DNA of 64,000 nucleotides from NCBI GenBank assembly GCA_039545355.1, contig BCJJ01000022.1, positions 434,001 through 498,000 on the forward strand, given 5' to 3'. A program made the position numbers and the translations under genes. Shown in pieces: positions 52,572 to 64,000 of this stretch (its first letter is position 1; every line of letters begins with the position of its first letter). The DNA comes from Trichosporon coremiiforme (Eukaryota; Basidiomycota; Tremellomycetes; Trichosporonales; Trichosporonaceae). The notes under the pieces are model-generated. The model did no database searches and was not told the origin of the DNA. It worked only from the letters and a program-made list of their open reading frames with translations.

Positions 52572-54618
52572 GGCATGTCATCCTCTTACTCGGGATACAG
52601 ATCCTGCGTACCTGCTGCGATCGCTCCAGACGTGCCAGGCATGCCCTGGGCTCCAGAGGTGCCCCGGACCTCCACCTGTCTGCCTCTTTCCCCAGCAATT
52701 CGCCGGCCGGATCCAGCAGAACGCATCAATGCTAGCCAAGAGCCCAGAGCGTACGTAATTGATGGACATGCCCACTGCCAGAAAAGCGCGCAAAATCGCT
52801 CGTCGCTTGCGATGCAGAGACAAGGAGGCGCATCGGTATGCAAGGTGCAAGACACTAGCGAGCCACCCGTTGATCGGCGTCCAGGCCCAGCGCTTGCTGC
52901 GCTGGACACTCGGCGAGCCAATCACGCCGCTCGTCTGACCCGGGACAATTGGGACAACGATGCGACGGACAGCACGCCAGGATATAGCATTAGCGCAAGC
53001 TGCACACGGCATGCCAGGCGAGCCTTGCAGAGCCTGCACGGCGGAACGACTTCAGGAACAGGCGGACGAAGGAGGGAAGGAGCCCAGGATCAAGGAGGAT
53101 GCGACAGACGGCGCTTGCGCTATTATTGCCTCGCTGGGACACCGCGACAGCGCGCTTGCGAGAGCTACGAGAGCGCGAAAGCGTAGAGCGTTCAAGCGTG
53201 AGCTCGACGCTCGGGGCCGTGATGTCCTGCGTGATTCCTGTGATGCCCCCTCGCTGTTCTCTTGGTTTCGGCTTGGATGTACTGGGCGTTCGGCCAGAGC
53301 TCACGCCAACCACGCCAGTCGCATGCGGTTTCACCGGATCCTTGCGCCAACTCTGCTCCTGGTTAACGCCCCGCCGGCCATTCCGGCTGCGACATTGGAA
53401 TCGCCGGGCAACAGACAACGGCACGGCAGGACGGCAGCTCGGCCAGCACGGCTATCGCGGCGAGCGGTCGACAGGCTACGGCAAGTGGACACGGGCTGTA
53501 CGGGCAGAACTCATGGCTGTCAGCCCGGTCAGGTGGGCCGCACAGGCACGGGCGCGACGGGCGTGATGGGTTGGGAAGGAGGCTAGGAGGGACCAGGCTC
53601 GTTCTGGATGCATGCATGCAAAATAGAGGTGAATGATTGCAAGCATAGCCGAACCGAGCGTGAGCGCGCGTGCTGGCTGTGCTGGGTGTGCAAAGCGTGC
53701 GGAATCGCTGATAGAGGCAGCGAATGGTAGTGGACTGATAGTGGGGCAGGCCTGGCAGACGCCACGGGCTGATTGAGCGTTTGCTCAGGCGGATGAACGA
53801 AGGCCCGGCTAACGCAGGCCGCTGGCCAATGAGCCCGAAGGCGTACGGGCAGAGGCTGGCCCCGGACATACTGATGGAACGCTGATACCTCCCGTGCCTT
53901 GGGCTTTAGTGTGTTCTTGGCAGATACCCCACTCCGCCATGCCAGGCACGTCTCACTCACTTTATCGCTCATCTGGGCGGTCCGCCTGAACCGGCAGACC
54001 CTTCAGACCCCTCCCAGGCCGTCCAACGAGCTGTCCCGACAGATTCCCCGTGCTCGCGCTTTCCTCCTTCCCCCCCCCCCCTGCGCTCACCACATCCTGC
54101 CGCTATCCGCGCACTACCGCTGAGCCTTGACCCAACCGCCTAGATTGCAATGCAAGGGAGCGAACGAGCGAACGAACGACCACACAGAGATCAAGGGATA
54201 GGATAACCCAGTGCACTGCAGACGGACGGAGGAAAGGGACGTCAGGAGAGGATGAGCTGTGGCCCGAGGACAGAGATCCCCTCTCGACCCCTCCTGCTTT
54301 CCTGCCTGGCCTCTCCGCTCCGACCGCCTGACCCAGGCCAAGCCTGCTCACCTGCTCAACCCAAGCAAGCCCAGCCCACCCAGCACGAGCACGGCCAGCT
54401 CGACACCTCGCGCAACCTTTATTAGAAGGCATCACGCGCCCTCTCATTTCTTTCTCCCCACTGCTGCTGCCAGCACGGCGCTTCCCTCTACCCAACCAAG
54501 CGCAAAGCACCTAGTCACCACCGACCACACGCCTCCCTCGTACAGCGACGGCACCGCTACCTGTCTTTCTTTTTTTCCCTCAAGTAGAGACATCGCGAAC
54601 CCCAGCCTCCCCACCACC

Positions 54619-56965
54619 ATGTCCTCGTCCGATATCGAAAAGGACGTTATTAAGGGCGACACCGGAAAGGTGTTCGTCACGTCGCCCATCGACGCCGAAG
54701 ACTACTATGACCCCTCGAAGGAGTCCATCTGGACGCGTGCCGGTCTCAACCTCGAGTCCTTCAAGCGCGCTCCTGGTTCGACTCGGTGAGTGACCGTTTT
54801 GGGCGTTACAAGCTGGTGACCGGACGGGCGCCGATGCCACCTGCGCCGCAGCAGACGTAACATGAGCCACACAGCTCATGTCGGAATCAGCGCGCACCAA
54901 GATCGGCAGCGGCATGCCGACTGCGAAAGCCGCCGTGCCGATCCCAGCCACCCGCCCAAACACCCCACCTAACCTCTCGCTAACGCCCTACAGTGGTCTC
55001 GTCGCTCACGGTGACATCCCCCTCGAGCTTGTCGCCCATGACAACCCGCTGCTCCAGCAGAAGATGAAGCCCCGTCACCTGCAGATGATTGCTGTCGGTG
55101 GCTCCATCGGTACGGGTCTCTTCGTGAGTATCTCCACCCTCTCCCAACACAGCCCCAGCGAAATGGCCCCATGCGCCAAGTGCGCGGCTAGCTCAGGTCT
55201 TGTGGCATTTCAGTCCACACCCACTGTATTTTTAGCTCCCACCAGATCCACAACGCCTCAACACTCCCACACCCCACAAGCGTAACTCGTGCTAACATGA
55301 TAAGGTTGGTTCTGGTAAATCTCTCGCTACCGGTGGTCCCGCCGGTATCCTTATTGCATGGATTATCATGGGTGTCATGTTGATCAATGTCACTCAAGCT
55401 CTCGGTGAAATGGCTATTCTCTACCCTGTCTCTGGTGGTTTCTACACTCTGGCTGCTCGTATGCTCGACCAGTCCTTCGCTTTCGCTTTCGGTTGGAACT
55501 GTGAGTACTCCACACAAGCAACGGCCGTTGCCGAGGCAGCAGAGCAAGCCACGGCTGCCGGATGGGGATGGGGCGGATCTACCCCACCCCGTCCGACAGA
55601 ATCCGGATTCGGCTCCGCACTTGCCCTGAAGTCCGGTCCGGCTCCGCCGATGCGAGGAGCCCCATGCTGACTTCTTCCACAGACGTTCTCCAGTGGGCTG
55701 TCGTCCTGCCGCTCGAGATTACAGTAGCAGGCGCAACAATGGGTTACTGGACCAAATCCGTGAACATCGGTGTTTGGATCACAGTATTCTGGGCAGTAAT
55801 CATGTTCGTCACCCTCCTGGGTACTCTTGGTTACGCTGAGGAGGAGTTCTGGTCCTCAGCCCTGAAGCTCACTGTTGTCATTATCTTCATCATCATCGGT
55901 ATCGTTTGTATTTGTGGTGGCGGCCCTAGCGACGGCGCCTACAACACGTACCTCGGTGCCCACCACTTCTACGACCCGGGAGCGTTCGCCAACGGTTTCA
56001 AGGGTGTCTGCTCCGTGTTCGTCACTGCCGCGTTCTCGTTCGCCGGTACCGAGCTCGTCGGTCTCGCCGCGACTGAGACTCCCAACCCCCGCAAGTCGCT
56101 CCCCTCGGCTATCAAGAACACTTTCTGGCGTATCACTCTCATCTACATCACCTCGCTCCTCATCATCGGCCTCGCGGTCCCCTACAACGAGCCCAAGCTT
56201 GTTGACAAGAATGCTACTGGAGCCCAGCTCTCTCCCTTCGTCATCATGATGGACAAGGCCAAGATTAACGGTGTCAACCACCTGCTCAACGTCACCATCT
56301 GTGTTTCCGTCCTCTCCATCGGTCTGTCGTGTGTCTACGCCGGTTCGCGTACCCTTACTGCTCTCGCTGAGACCGGTTACGCTCCCCGCTGCTTCACCTT
56401 CATCGACAAGGCGGGTCGCCCCACCTACTCGCTCGCCTTCATCTGCGCCTTTGCGCCCCTCGCATACATCAACTGCTCCAATGTCGGCACCAAGGTCTTC
56501 GACTGGCTTGTCGCCCTGTCTGGCCTCTCCACACTTTTCACTTGGCTTGCCATCTGTATCACCCACATTCGTTTCCGCCAGGCCTGGAAGTTCCAGGGTC
56601 ACTCCGTTGAGGAGCTCCCCTTCCGCGCCCTCGGTGGTATCTACGGCTCCATTTGCGGAGCCTCGCTTATTGTCCTTGTTCTTATTGCTCAGTTCTACAT
56701 CGCCGTCTGGCCTATTGGAGGCAATGAAGGTGGAGCCAAGGCCGCTGAGACCTTCTTCCTCTCCTACATCGCCCTCCCCATTGTTATTGCTTTCTGGATC
56801 ATCGGTTACATCTGGAAGCGCACCACCCCCAAGAAGGTCCACGAGATCGACCTCGACACCGGCCGCAAGGTCTGGCTCACCGTCGAGGAGATGCGCGCTT
56901 GGCGTGCCGAGCGTGCCAGGGCTCCCTTCTACATCCGTATCTACCGCATCCTCTTCTCCAACTAA
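54619..56965 (+). CDS. Amino-acid permease (fungal YAT/GAP1 family)
   Basis: A plasma-membrane amino-acid/proton symporter. Exons 54619-54785, 54994-55123, 55305-55500 and 55683-56965 give about 591 residues. The introns (208, 181 and 182 nt) are longer than elsewhere in the window. A hydrophilic N-terminus with Lys (possible ubiquitylation sites) is followed by RHLQMIAVGGSIGTGLFVGS, the hallmark of the family's first helix; GEMAILYPVSGGFYTLAARM; FSFAGTELVGLAATETPNPR; and about 12 hydrophobic helices. The end carries IYRILFSN. Substrate range cannot be told from sequence. Intron 2 uses an aag acceptor. The start MSSSDIEKD is preceded by caccaccATG. Confidence 0.94.
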
Positions 56966-57714
56966 ATTTAGTAATCCACTTAGCCACCTGTTTGCACAGG
57001 TATCTACCCCAGCAAACGTATCTCCTCTTAGTTTTCAAGTCTCTTAGTCTAGTTAGTAGGGCCCCCTCCATCATCATCTTGGCCACAGTCTGAAGGGTAA
57101 TCCTTTGTAATAGGCATGAAATGTTAATCCCGTGAAGAAGAATCGGTTCGACTCGGCTCTCGATCAGCAATCAGACCATGCAGAGCGGCCAGGAGATTTA
57201 AGCCCCAGTGCCGATTCGCTATCAACGACAAAGTTAACAAGTCGGCGAGATTGTTGCACCTGAATGCCGAGGCAAGTGCCCGTGTGTTGCGGATTGCTGA
57301 CGTGAGAGACCAATCTGCAGAGTAGACGCGGTGTGTACAGTGCGGGTTTGTGCGGAATCCGAGGAATGCATGAACGCGGGCTGTTCGCAATCATCCTAAT
57401 TGCATCAGCCGATCAGGGCGGGAACCACCGATCATGTAAGCATGGACTGGGGTACTACCGTGTGGACCTGGATGAAACGGAATCATGCAGACGTCTGTCG
57501 GCGACTCGGTCAAGTCGGTCATGCATCCGCGAGAGCGCAGGACACCGGCCGCGCTGCCCACCCTGTCATGTGTCCGTTCCCAGCCCTGCTTATGCTACGG
57601 GTATCACAAGCCGCGCTCAGCCATCCTGAAGCATAAATAATAGCCATGGCCGCCCACCTCCCTCATATCCGCTTCTTTACTTAGTTCTCGTAACTCTCAC
57701 AAACAGTGATCAAG
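56966..57714. other. Spacer between permease and cyclase-family gene
   Basis: The spacer holds the 3' UTR of the permease gene and the promoter of the next gene on the same strand. I see no ORF with bias, RNA or repeat here. Confidence 0.4.
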
Positions 57715-58788
57715 ATGCCCAACCCCTGCTCCTTCGACGATCTGAAGCAGCGTCCCGGTCCGCCCCTCAACTCCTGGGGCTTGTGGGGCGAGGATAACGA
57801 GCTCGGCCAGCTGAACAACATCACCCCCGAGTCGATCAAGCGCGGCAACGCTGCCGTCCAGCGCGGCATCCGTGTCGGTCTCAACCTTCCGATCAACACG
57901 TTCCCGCACATCAACGAGCACCGCGCCGGCCTCACCCACAAAGTTTGCGACAACGGGTACTACCTCGACGACGAGATCCACATGAACACGCAGTGCGCGA
58001 CGCAGTGGGACGGATTCGTCCACGTTCCTTACCAGAACTACCCCGAGAAGGGCAAGTACGCCTACCATGGCGGTCTGACGCATGAGCAGGCGGCCGACCC
58101 CAAGGTGACCAAGTACAAGGTGCAGAGTGAGTGTCTGGAGATCGTAGGATCTGGCGCAGGGCGTTGAATGTGGTGGGCTAGTGTGTACGGCAGAGGCGGA
58201 CCGAAGTCCGACGACCTCGGAGAAGTGCCCGCTAACGCTCCAGACTTCGCGACGCACCCGATCACGTCTCGCGCACACCTCCTCGACGTCGTGGAGTACC
58301 GCAAGTCACAGGGCAAAGAGGCTCCGCAGTGCATGAAACGCACCGGCATCGAGCTGGACGAGCTTCAGGCGATCGCGAAGTGGAAGAACATCGAGTTCGC
58401 CTCTGGCGACATCATCCTCGTCCGTACCGGTTTCACGGAGGAGTTTGAGGGCTGCGGCCCCGACGGCCGCAAGGGCTTCGACCCCATGCAGGGCGCGGTC
58501 GGTATCGAGGCCAGCGAGGACTTCATGCGCTGGGTGTGGGAGAACGAGTTCCCGGCCGTCGCGACTGACACGTTCGCCTTTGAGGCGTGGCCGCCCACGT
58601 TCAAGACGCCCGCTATCCACGAGGTCTTCCTGGCTGGATGGGGGCTGCCGCTTGGCGAGCTCTTCGACCTTCGCGAGCTGGCCAGGAAGTGCAAGGAGTT
58701 CGACCAGTACACCTTCCTCTTCACGTCCTGTGGTCTGAACATTGTGGGTGGCATTGCGACGCCGCCGAACGCCCAGGCTATCCTCTAA
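57715..58788 (+). CDS. Cyclase-family protein (kynurenine formamidase-like)
   Basis: Exons 57715-58126 and 58244-58788 (117-nt intron) give about 318 residues. The PF04199 type is recognised from SWGLWGEDNELGQLNNITPE, the metal-site region MNTQCATQWDGFVHVPY, GGLTHEQAADP, DIILVRTGFTEEF, and AFEAWPPTF with HEVFLAGWGLPLGELFDL. Bacterial relatives include kynurenine formamidases and isatin hydrolases; many fungal paralogues are uncharacterised, so the substrate is unknown. The conserved metal-site series T-Q-x-D-x3-H is intact. It lies between the permease and dihydroxyacetone kinase, both on the same strand, but nothing in the sequence links them functionally. Confidence 0.9.
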
Positions 58789-59056
58789 GGAGCTGCCTCG
58801 TAGTCTGAAGTAAACATGCATGTGAATGGAGAACCAAGGGAGTGTTATCCGTGGTCGGAGCGGGTGATGAACCGAGGGTGGGGGTGGTGTTGATGGGGAA
58901 GGATCGGCAACTAACGGCTCGCCCCGCTCGGCAGTAACTGGGCTGCGGCTACGTCAGATGACTGAGACTGACCGACAACCGACCAGTCACACTCTGGGCA
59001 CACTCGCACTACACTGCGGCCCGCAGTCCGCTCATGCTGACTCTGCACCATCCACC

Positions 59057-60965
59057 ATGACTTCCCACTGGGCCGACGACGCTGCCCAGCTCCCCCTCGA
59101 CTACCTCCGCGGCCTGGCTTGCGCCGACTCGACCGTTAGCGTCGATGAGGAGTACCGCAGTGAGTGATCCCGAGTTGCAGGGTGCCTTCCCTTCCTCCCA
59201 CGTTCTCACCTGGGTTGAGATGTCTTCCTCCGTGCGCCATGAGGAAGGCTCTGCTCAATCTAGACCTTCCATGCTATCAACCACACAATTCAAGCTACTG
59301 GTATCTGGATATTTCAGAGCTGACACGCAGTCCTTCACATTGCCTCGCCTGACAAGAGCAAGGTTGCGCTGATCTCGGGCGGCGGCTCGGGCCATGAGCC
59401 CTCCCACGCCGGCATGGTCGGCACGAACTCGCTGACCGCCGCCGTGGGCGGGAACATCTTTGCCTCGCCCAATGCGAACCAAGTGCGTCGTGCGCTCTCG
59501 CTCGTTGAGAACGAGAAGGGGTAAGTTGAGGGTTTGGCTGCGTCAACTAACCCCCAGAACCCTCGTCATCGTGAAGCGATACACGGGCGACGTGCTGCAC
59601 TTCGGCATGGCCGGCGAGAGTGCTGCGAGCAACGTCGAGTTCCTCGTCGTTGGTGACGACGTGGCCGTTCCGCGATCGCAGGGCGAGCTGGTCGGCCGCC
59701 GCGGTCTCGCGGGCACGACGCTCGTGTACAAGGTGGCTGGCCACGCTGCGGCGCAGGGCAAGTCGCTGGCTGACGTGAAGAAGCTCGCGCAGACTGTTGC
59801 CGACAACGTCGCGACCATCGGAGCTTCCTTCGCGCACTGCCATGTGCCAGGCACCAAGCCGGACAGTAGCGAGAAGATGGCCATGGGCGAGTTCGAGCTC
59901 GGCATGGGCATCCACAACGAGCCCGGGCTGAAGCGTTACCCGCAGCAGAAGAAGAAGGAGCTGATTGACAACATGGTCAAGCTCCTGACCGACACGGGGG
60001 ACAAGGAGCGTTCCTTCGTCCCGTGGGCAAAGGGCGACGAGGCGGTCGTCATGCTGAACAACCTGGGTGGCATGAGCGAGCTCGAGCTCGTCGGCCTCGT
60101 GCCCTTCGTCCTTGACGCTGTGCAGAACGCGGGAATCAAGGCCGTTCGCCTCTTCGTCGGCACGTTCATGACCTCGCTCGACATGCCTGGTTTCAGCATC
60201 ACGCTCCTGCGCCTCGCGGACGCAAAGGACGCCATCCTCGCCGGCGTCGATGCAGAGTCAAGTGCGCCGGGGTGGAAACGTGCCACCGTCCCCCGCTCCA
60301 AGCCGCAGGTCACGCCCAAGGACGCCGGCGCCGAGCAGCGCCCCGCATCAAACCTGAAGGCCGGTAGCGAGTTCATCCCCGCCATCCAACGTGCATGCGA
60401 GGCCGTGATCAAGGCCGAGCCCGAGATCACGCGCTACGACACAGTGGCCGGCGACGGCGACTGCGGCCTGACGCTCAAGGCTGGAGCCGAGGCCATCCTC
60501 CGCGACGTTAAGTCAGGCAAGGTCTCGGCCGACGACGTGGTCAACTCGATCCGCACCGTCTCGGACACGATCGAGCGCGACATGGGTGGAACCTCTGGTG
60601 CGCTGTATGCCATCTTCTTCAGCGCTCTGGCCAAGGCGCTCGATGCGGGTGACGGTCAGGTCAGCGCGAAGCAGTGGGCCGACGCGGCTGCCAAGGCCCG
60701 CGATACGCTGCTCGGATACACCAAGGCCAGGCCGCCGAGCCGCACCCTCGTCGACCCCCTCGTCGCGTTTACGGATGCGCTTACCAAGGGAGCTGGCGCG
60801 AAGGATGCAGCGGGCAAGGCCAAGGACGCGGCTGAGAATACGAAGACACTGTCGGCCACTTCGGGCCGCGCAGCTTATGTCGACCAGGAACAGCTCAAGA
60901 AGGAGAACGTCCCCGACCCCGGCGCTTATGGTCTCGCGCTCATCTTTGAGGGTCTGGCGGGCTAG
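59057..60965 (+). CDS. DAK1: Dihydroxyacetone kinase
   Basis: An ATP-dependent kinase that phosphorylates dihydroxyacetone (glycerol or methanol metabolism, detoxification). Exons 59057-59159, 59331-59520 and 59558-60965 (introns 171 and 37 nt) give about 566 residues. The DhaK half shows VALISGGGSGHEPSHAGMVG, NIFASPNANQV, VKRYTGDVLHFGMA, the substrate-binding histidine region FAHCHVPGT, and GIHNEPG. The DhaL half shows TVAGDGDCGLTLKAGAEAI with the metal-binding aspartates and ERDMGGTSGALYAIFF. The C-terminus has an Ala/Lys-rich insert before the end YGLALIFEGLAG. The short first exon replaces the usual longer DAK N-terminus. Confidence 0.95.
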
Positions 60966-61220
60966 ACTACTGTGAACCCTTCACGCTCCACCTCGAGAGG
61001 TCAGTCAGTAGATGTAGAATCCAAATGCAGCTCAGAAGCAAAATCTAGTGCCAATGCAATTCCTAGCATGAGAGAAGTCTAGTGGTTGATCGCGTCCGGA
61101 TCCTATAATCACTTAAAATGGGGTTATATAGCTGTTGTGTGTTTGTCGTTGTCTATGGTGTTGGGTGTTGTGGGAAGAAAAGTGTATACAACTGAAATTT
61201 ACAACTAAATGATAGTCATT

Positions 61221-62830
61221 TTATGCCCAGAGCCCGCGACGGCGCGAGCTCGGGCTGTCCTGCGACATGGGCTCGAGGCCGTACCCCTGCGCCTCGAGGA
61301 GGTCCTGCTCGTCGTCGTCGCCCGAGAAGAGTGCCTCGCCGCGCGCGGGCGGGCGCGGGCCGCGCATGCCGAAGAAGCCTCGCTGGATCTCGCGCGCCCC
61401 GTTCAGCGCCTGCGTCACGGCCGCCGTGTAGTAGGCGAGCTGGGTGGGGCCGACCTGGCCGCGGGTCGGATGTCGCCCTCGTCGTCGGCGGGGTGGGGCT
61501 CGAGCTCGTCCTCGCCGCGGGCTGCGCGCTGGGCAGCCTCGCTCTCCCGCTGGGCCGCTTGGAGCTTGTACTCAAACCGCTTGACGCGCAGCCAGCCGCC
61601 AATGCTCGCGAGGATCAGGAACCATCCGATGATCATGAGCATGAAGGAGAACCACTCGTTGGCGCGGCCGACCTCGGGCGCACTCTGGCCGACGACGTCT
61701 AGGAGCGTGTGGTTGTACTTGTGCACAATGTGCTCGGCCTCCTCGAGAGAGTGGATGATGTACGTCTCATTGCCGCCGCCCCACTCTGCTGGCGGCGACC
61801 AGGGCTGCGGGAACTCGATCGTGGAACCAAAGTTCTTCAGCATGTCCTCCGCCTGCTTGTCGCCAGCGAGCTTGCCCGTGGCCGGGTCGATGACCTCCAT
61901 CTCGCCGGGGAAGTGGCCGTTCTTTAACAACTCCTGCGCGACGGAGCGCAGGTGGAACGCGTACCGGAGCAGCGTCACGCCGAGACCGGCACGCGAGCCG
62001 TGCTTAGCGGCGTGCGTCGTGTGCAGGACGTATGTGAGAAGGAAACCTGGGAGCCAGAACGCGGCAGACACGACCAGGTTCCACACGAATCCGAACAAAT
62101 TGCCGGCGGGCATGCCGTCGATGAGAATCTCGTCGCCCGAGATGGATGACGAGAGGGGACCAAATGGCGAGGTCGAGGAGGGGAGCACGACCGTCGTGTC
62201 CCAGTAGGGCGGGACAGCGTCTCGGAGGGCGGACTGGTACGACGGCGGGGCGTCCTTCAGCTCGTTCTCGTTTGCCCACTCCGAACCCTCCTCGCCCTCG
62301 CCACCGTGCTGCCCATCGGGGCGCGCAGACAGGTTGGCGAACACTCCAGACTGTCCACCGCCGACACCCGGTCCATGGGGTTGGTCGTCCTGGCCTCGTT
62401 GCCGCGGAAGGAAAGAGAGGGGGAGGATGCCACCGAGGAAGTGTCGGGGCGGCTTCGGGCGCCGAACGTCACTTGACGACGGGACAATACCGTTGCTGTT
62501 TCCTGGCGCAGGATTCGTGGCCGAGTAGTCCTCGAACGGTGGTGGCGAGCCGGGAGGCGGGAGGAAGTAGTCACGGTCGAAGTCATAGTCGCCGGGCATG
62601 CGCGAGTTGGCGCTAGAGGTCGGCTGAGACGGCTGAGCAGGGCCGCCGAGGAGGTGAGCACCCTCGTGCGACTCGTGCTCGTCATCGTCGTCGTCGAAGG
62701 CGCGATCCATCTCCTCGGGGTCGGGAACCATGCTTTGGCGACGGCTGTGACTCGATGACCCAGGTAACCGGAAGGATACGGATCGTCGTGGTGAGCCCGA
62801 GGGGAGCTCAGAATATGGTGTTGAAGGCAT
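61221..62830 (-). CDS. BSD2-like membrane adaptor (NDFIP/Bsd2 family), apparent frameshift near the C-terminus
   Basis: Bsd2-type proteins are Golgi/endosomal adaptors that recruit Rsp5/NEDD4 ubiquitin ligases to metal transporters. From ATG 62830 the frame runs to a stop at 61415. It has an Asp/Glu/Ser/Pro-rich cytosolic half, a PPSY motif (DAPPSYQSAL) for WW domains, then GNLFGFVWNLVVSAAFWLPG, LTYVLHTTHAAKHGSRAGLG and a last helix FMLMIIGWFLILASIGGWL. At about 61455-61470 coding bias moves to the -1 frame, which stays open to a TAA at 61221 (QLAYYTAAVTQALNGAREIQ, then RGFFGMRGPRPP). There is no GT donor for more than 100 bases upstream, so an intron does not explain it; one missing base does. 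Either an error in the C-rich stretch or a truncating mutation. Confidence 0.8.
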
Positions 62831-63879
62831 GGTGGAGAACAATGGAGGGGGTATGGAGGATGAAGAATGGAAAGGAGGGAACTGTTGTCGTCAGCGCCTG
62901 GATGCAATGCAGAATTGGGGACAGGCTTGGCTAGCCATGGCGTGCATGGCTGGCTGGTGCGAGGGACTGTTATTGAGCCCGTTCTGGAATGCCCGATGGC
63001 GGGCTCGGCAGGCCTTCCGGGCAAGCCGTTGTCCGTGGCCATCACACAAACAGCGTGACATGCGATGCGATCAGAGGGTGGTGCATGAAGTCTAGCACAT
63101 GTTGTCGCCTTGCTCTGCTAGCCCCAACCCGTAGGATGGGGCCGGCACGCTTGGCTGTCGCGACTTCTGAGTATCTTCATATCGCATCGCAAGTTTGCTG
63201 GTTTCTGTGCCAGTGCCAGCGTTGCTGGTGCGGTGATTCCCCCGGGGGACCACGCAGTTCGCAGACGCTGGCTTGGCGGGCCCTGCCATGACACGCCAGG
63301 TGGGCCTGTGGGCGCACTGCTTTCACGGAGCCAAATCCCACGTACGTTGGGTGCAATACTCACAGAGGTGTCGAGGATCACGGATGGGGTCGTGTCGCGA
63401 TCGAAGGCTGAACGCTGGAGGCGGCGTCGCCGCCCCGGAAAAGCGAGCGGGAGCTTAGAGGGATGAGCCTCTTGCGCTGTTGGAGAAGGACGGGAGAAAG
63501 AAGATGGTGGGCCCGGCAGTCGCGGCGGCGCCTTAAATGTCGAAGCTGGAGCGCTGGGGGGCCGGGGGGAGAAGGCAAGAACTGGGAGGAAGGAAAGGAA
63601 AAGTAAGGAAAGGTGCGAAGGCGAGTGAATGCAAGAGTGCGAGATCGAGTGTTGGCCAACCACACGACGACAAGAGACGCAGGTAAAGCTTACTCACCGC
63701 CGCTGCCCCGTGGCCATGCTTGCATGCCCGAGGCAGCGGTGAGGGTCCCAGGGATCGGGGCCCGTGTGCGGCAAAGTCGTCGTCCCATAGGCTCACCGTC
63801 CCTGGTTCGTGCGCCTACAAGAGCTGCCAAACAGCACAGCATTGTCACGTGCCCGCCTGCCTATTCTCGATATCTGATA
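62831..63879. promoter_or_regulatory. Promoter and probable spliced 5' UTR of the BSD2-like gene
   Basis: On the minus strand a pyrimidine-rich stretch (about 63480-63660) is followed by a gtgagt donor near 63361 and, about 480 nt downstream, a gctgacgacaacag acceptor ending near 62882, suggesting one long 5' UTR intron before the ATG at 62830. A second gtgagt lies near 63694. Coding potential here is weak. Confidence 0.4.
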
Positions 63880-64000
63880 TCACCGCCGGGCAAGGATACA
63901 CGACACCTTCGTTGTGAGTGCAAGGGTCGTGTTGATCAAGCGGGCGTGCTTCATGAAAGCCGCAGCGTCGAGCACGGAGATGAGATCGTCGTGGTCGGCA
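63880..64000 (-). CDS. C-terminal end of an unidentified gene (runs off the window)
   Basis: The minus-strand frame from the window edge to a TGA at 63880 reads DHDDLISVLDAAAFMKHARL then INTTLALTTKVSCILARR. Codons up to NTTLAL end mostly in C or G, like real genes here. It is too short to identify; the tail after ALTTK could be intron (a gtg follows). Confidence 0.4.
   Translation of the reverse strand, partial: ADHDDLISVLDAAAFMKHARLINTTLALTTKVSCILARR

Larger units (their letters stand above)
48118..54618. other. 6.5 kb interval without recognisable genes
   Basis: The region has long but unbiased frames on both strands (for example 48102-48974 plus, 51059-51787 minus), without conserved motifs, good starts or the intron signals seen in the rest of the window. 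It contains small local repeats (50191-50256, 51391-51440, 52548-52571) and a 12-C run at 54070-54081. The last few hundred bases should be the promoter and 5' UTR of the permease gene. No transposase, reverse transcriptase or terminal repeats were seen. Confidence 0.5.

Noticed and set aside
51853..52758. Plus-strand frame of 301 codons
   Set aside because: No recognisable motif, poor codon bias and no splice signals like those of real genes here.
48118..54618. Transposon or retroelement in the gene-free region
   Set aside because: No terminal repeats, target duplications, integrase or reverse-transcriptase motifs were seen in any frame.
61405..61460. Intron to explain the BSD2-like frame change (gtcggc...gtgacgcag)
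   Set aside because: Removing it gives an immediate stop (AG-G CGC TGA), and the removed 45 bases themselves look coding.

Overview
This is a gene-dense stretch of nuclear DNA from a GC-rich basidiomycete yeast. Three things point to Tremellomycetes, and most probably the Trichosporonales. First, nearly every protein gene carries several very short introns, most of them 35-50 nt, with GTGAGT/GTAAG donors and a CTGAC/CTAAC branch site a few bases before the acceptor. Second, tryptophan synthesis uses a trifunctional TrpG-TrpC-TrpF enzyme. Third, codon third positions are strongly C/G rich. The order-level placement is inference. I built all gene models by hand-splicing the genomic sequence; the summed exons of every complete spliced model are divisible by three.

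Left part (1-15.4 kb): the 5' part of a urease accessory protein UreF (-), an intron-bearing tRNA-Glu (-), TAF10 (+), the second-largest RNA polymerase III subunit (-), an unidentified coding fragment (-), the cell-wall-integrity MAP kinase (+), a LOA1-type lysophosphatidate acyltransferase (-), TRP1 (+), an unrecognised acidic protein (-) and an intron-bearing tRNA-Ile (+). Middle (15.9-48.1 kb): a glutamine-rich SNF5 chromatin-remodelling subunit with an assembly gap in its polyQ tract (-), the mRNA-export helicase SUB2 (+), two tandem paralogues of an unknown family (+), an extraordinarily intron-dense unknown gene (-), a PUF RNA-binding protein of the Mpt5 class (-), ribosomal protein RPS29 (-), a small membrane protein (-), the NAD(H) kinase POS5 (+), a SET-domain/Tad3 fusion (-), threonine aldolase (-) and an M20 amidohydrolase (-). 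Right part (48.1-64 kb): about 6.5 kb without a recognisable gene, then an amino-acid permease (+), a cyclase-family hydrolase (+), dihydroxyacetone kinase (+), a BSD2-like membrane protein with an apparent frameshift (-) and the 3' end of one more gene (-).

There is no biosynthetic cluster, virus, transposon or CRISPR array that I can support. Neighbouring genes are mostly housekeeping and functionally independent. Several are transcribed divergently from shared promoters (UreF/TAF10, LOA1/TRP1, SNF5/SUB2) or end convergently with under 400 bp between them.

The points most worth following up are these. (1) A roughly 2.2 kb gene is split into about twenty tiny exons. (2) A one-directional array of ten TGGCCAA motifs lies within 290 bp. 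(3) A SET domain is fused to the tRNA-deaminase subunit Tad3, with a 925-nt intron inside the SET domain. (4) Initiator ATGs are split by introns in UreF and RPS29. (5) Single-base ambiguities in SUB2 fall only at synonymous sites in its exons, which suggests two collapsed alleles or copies.
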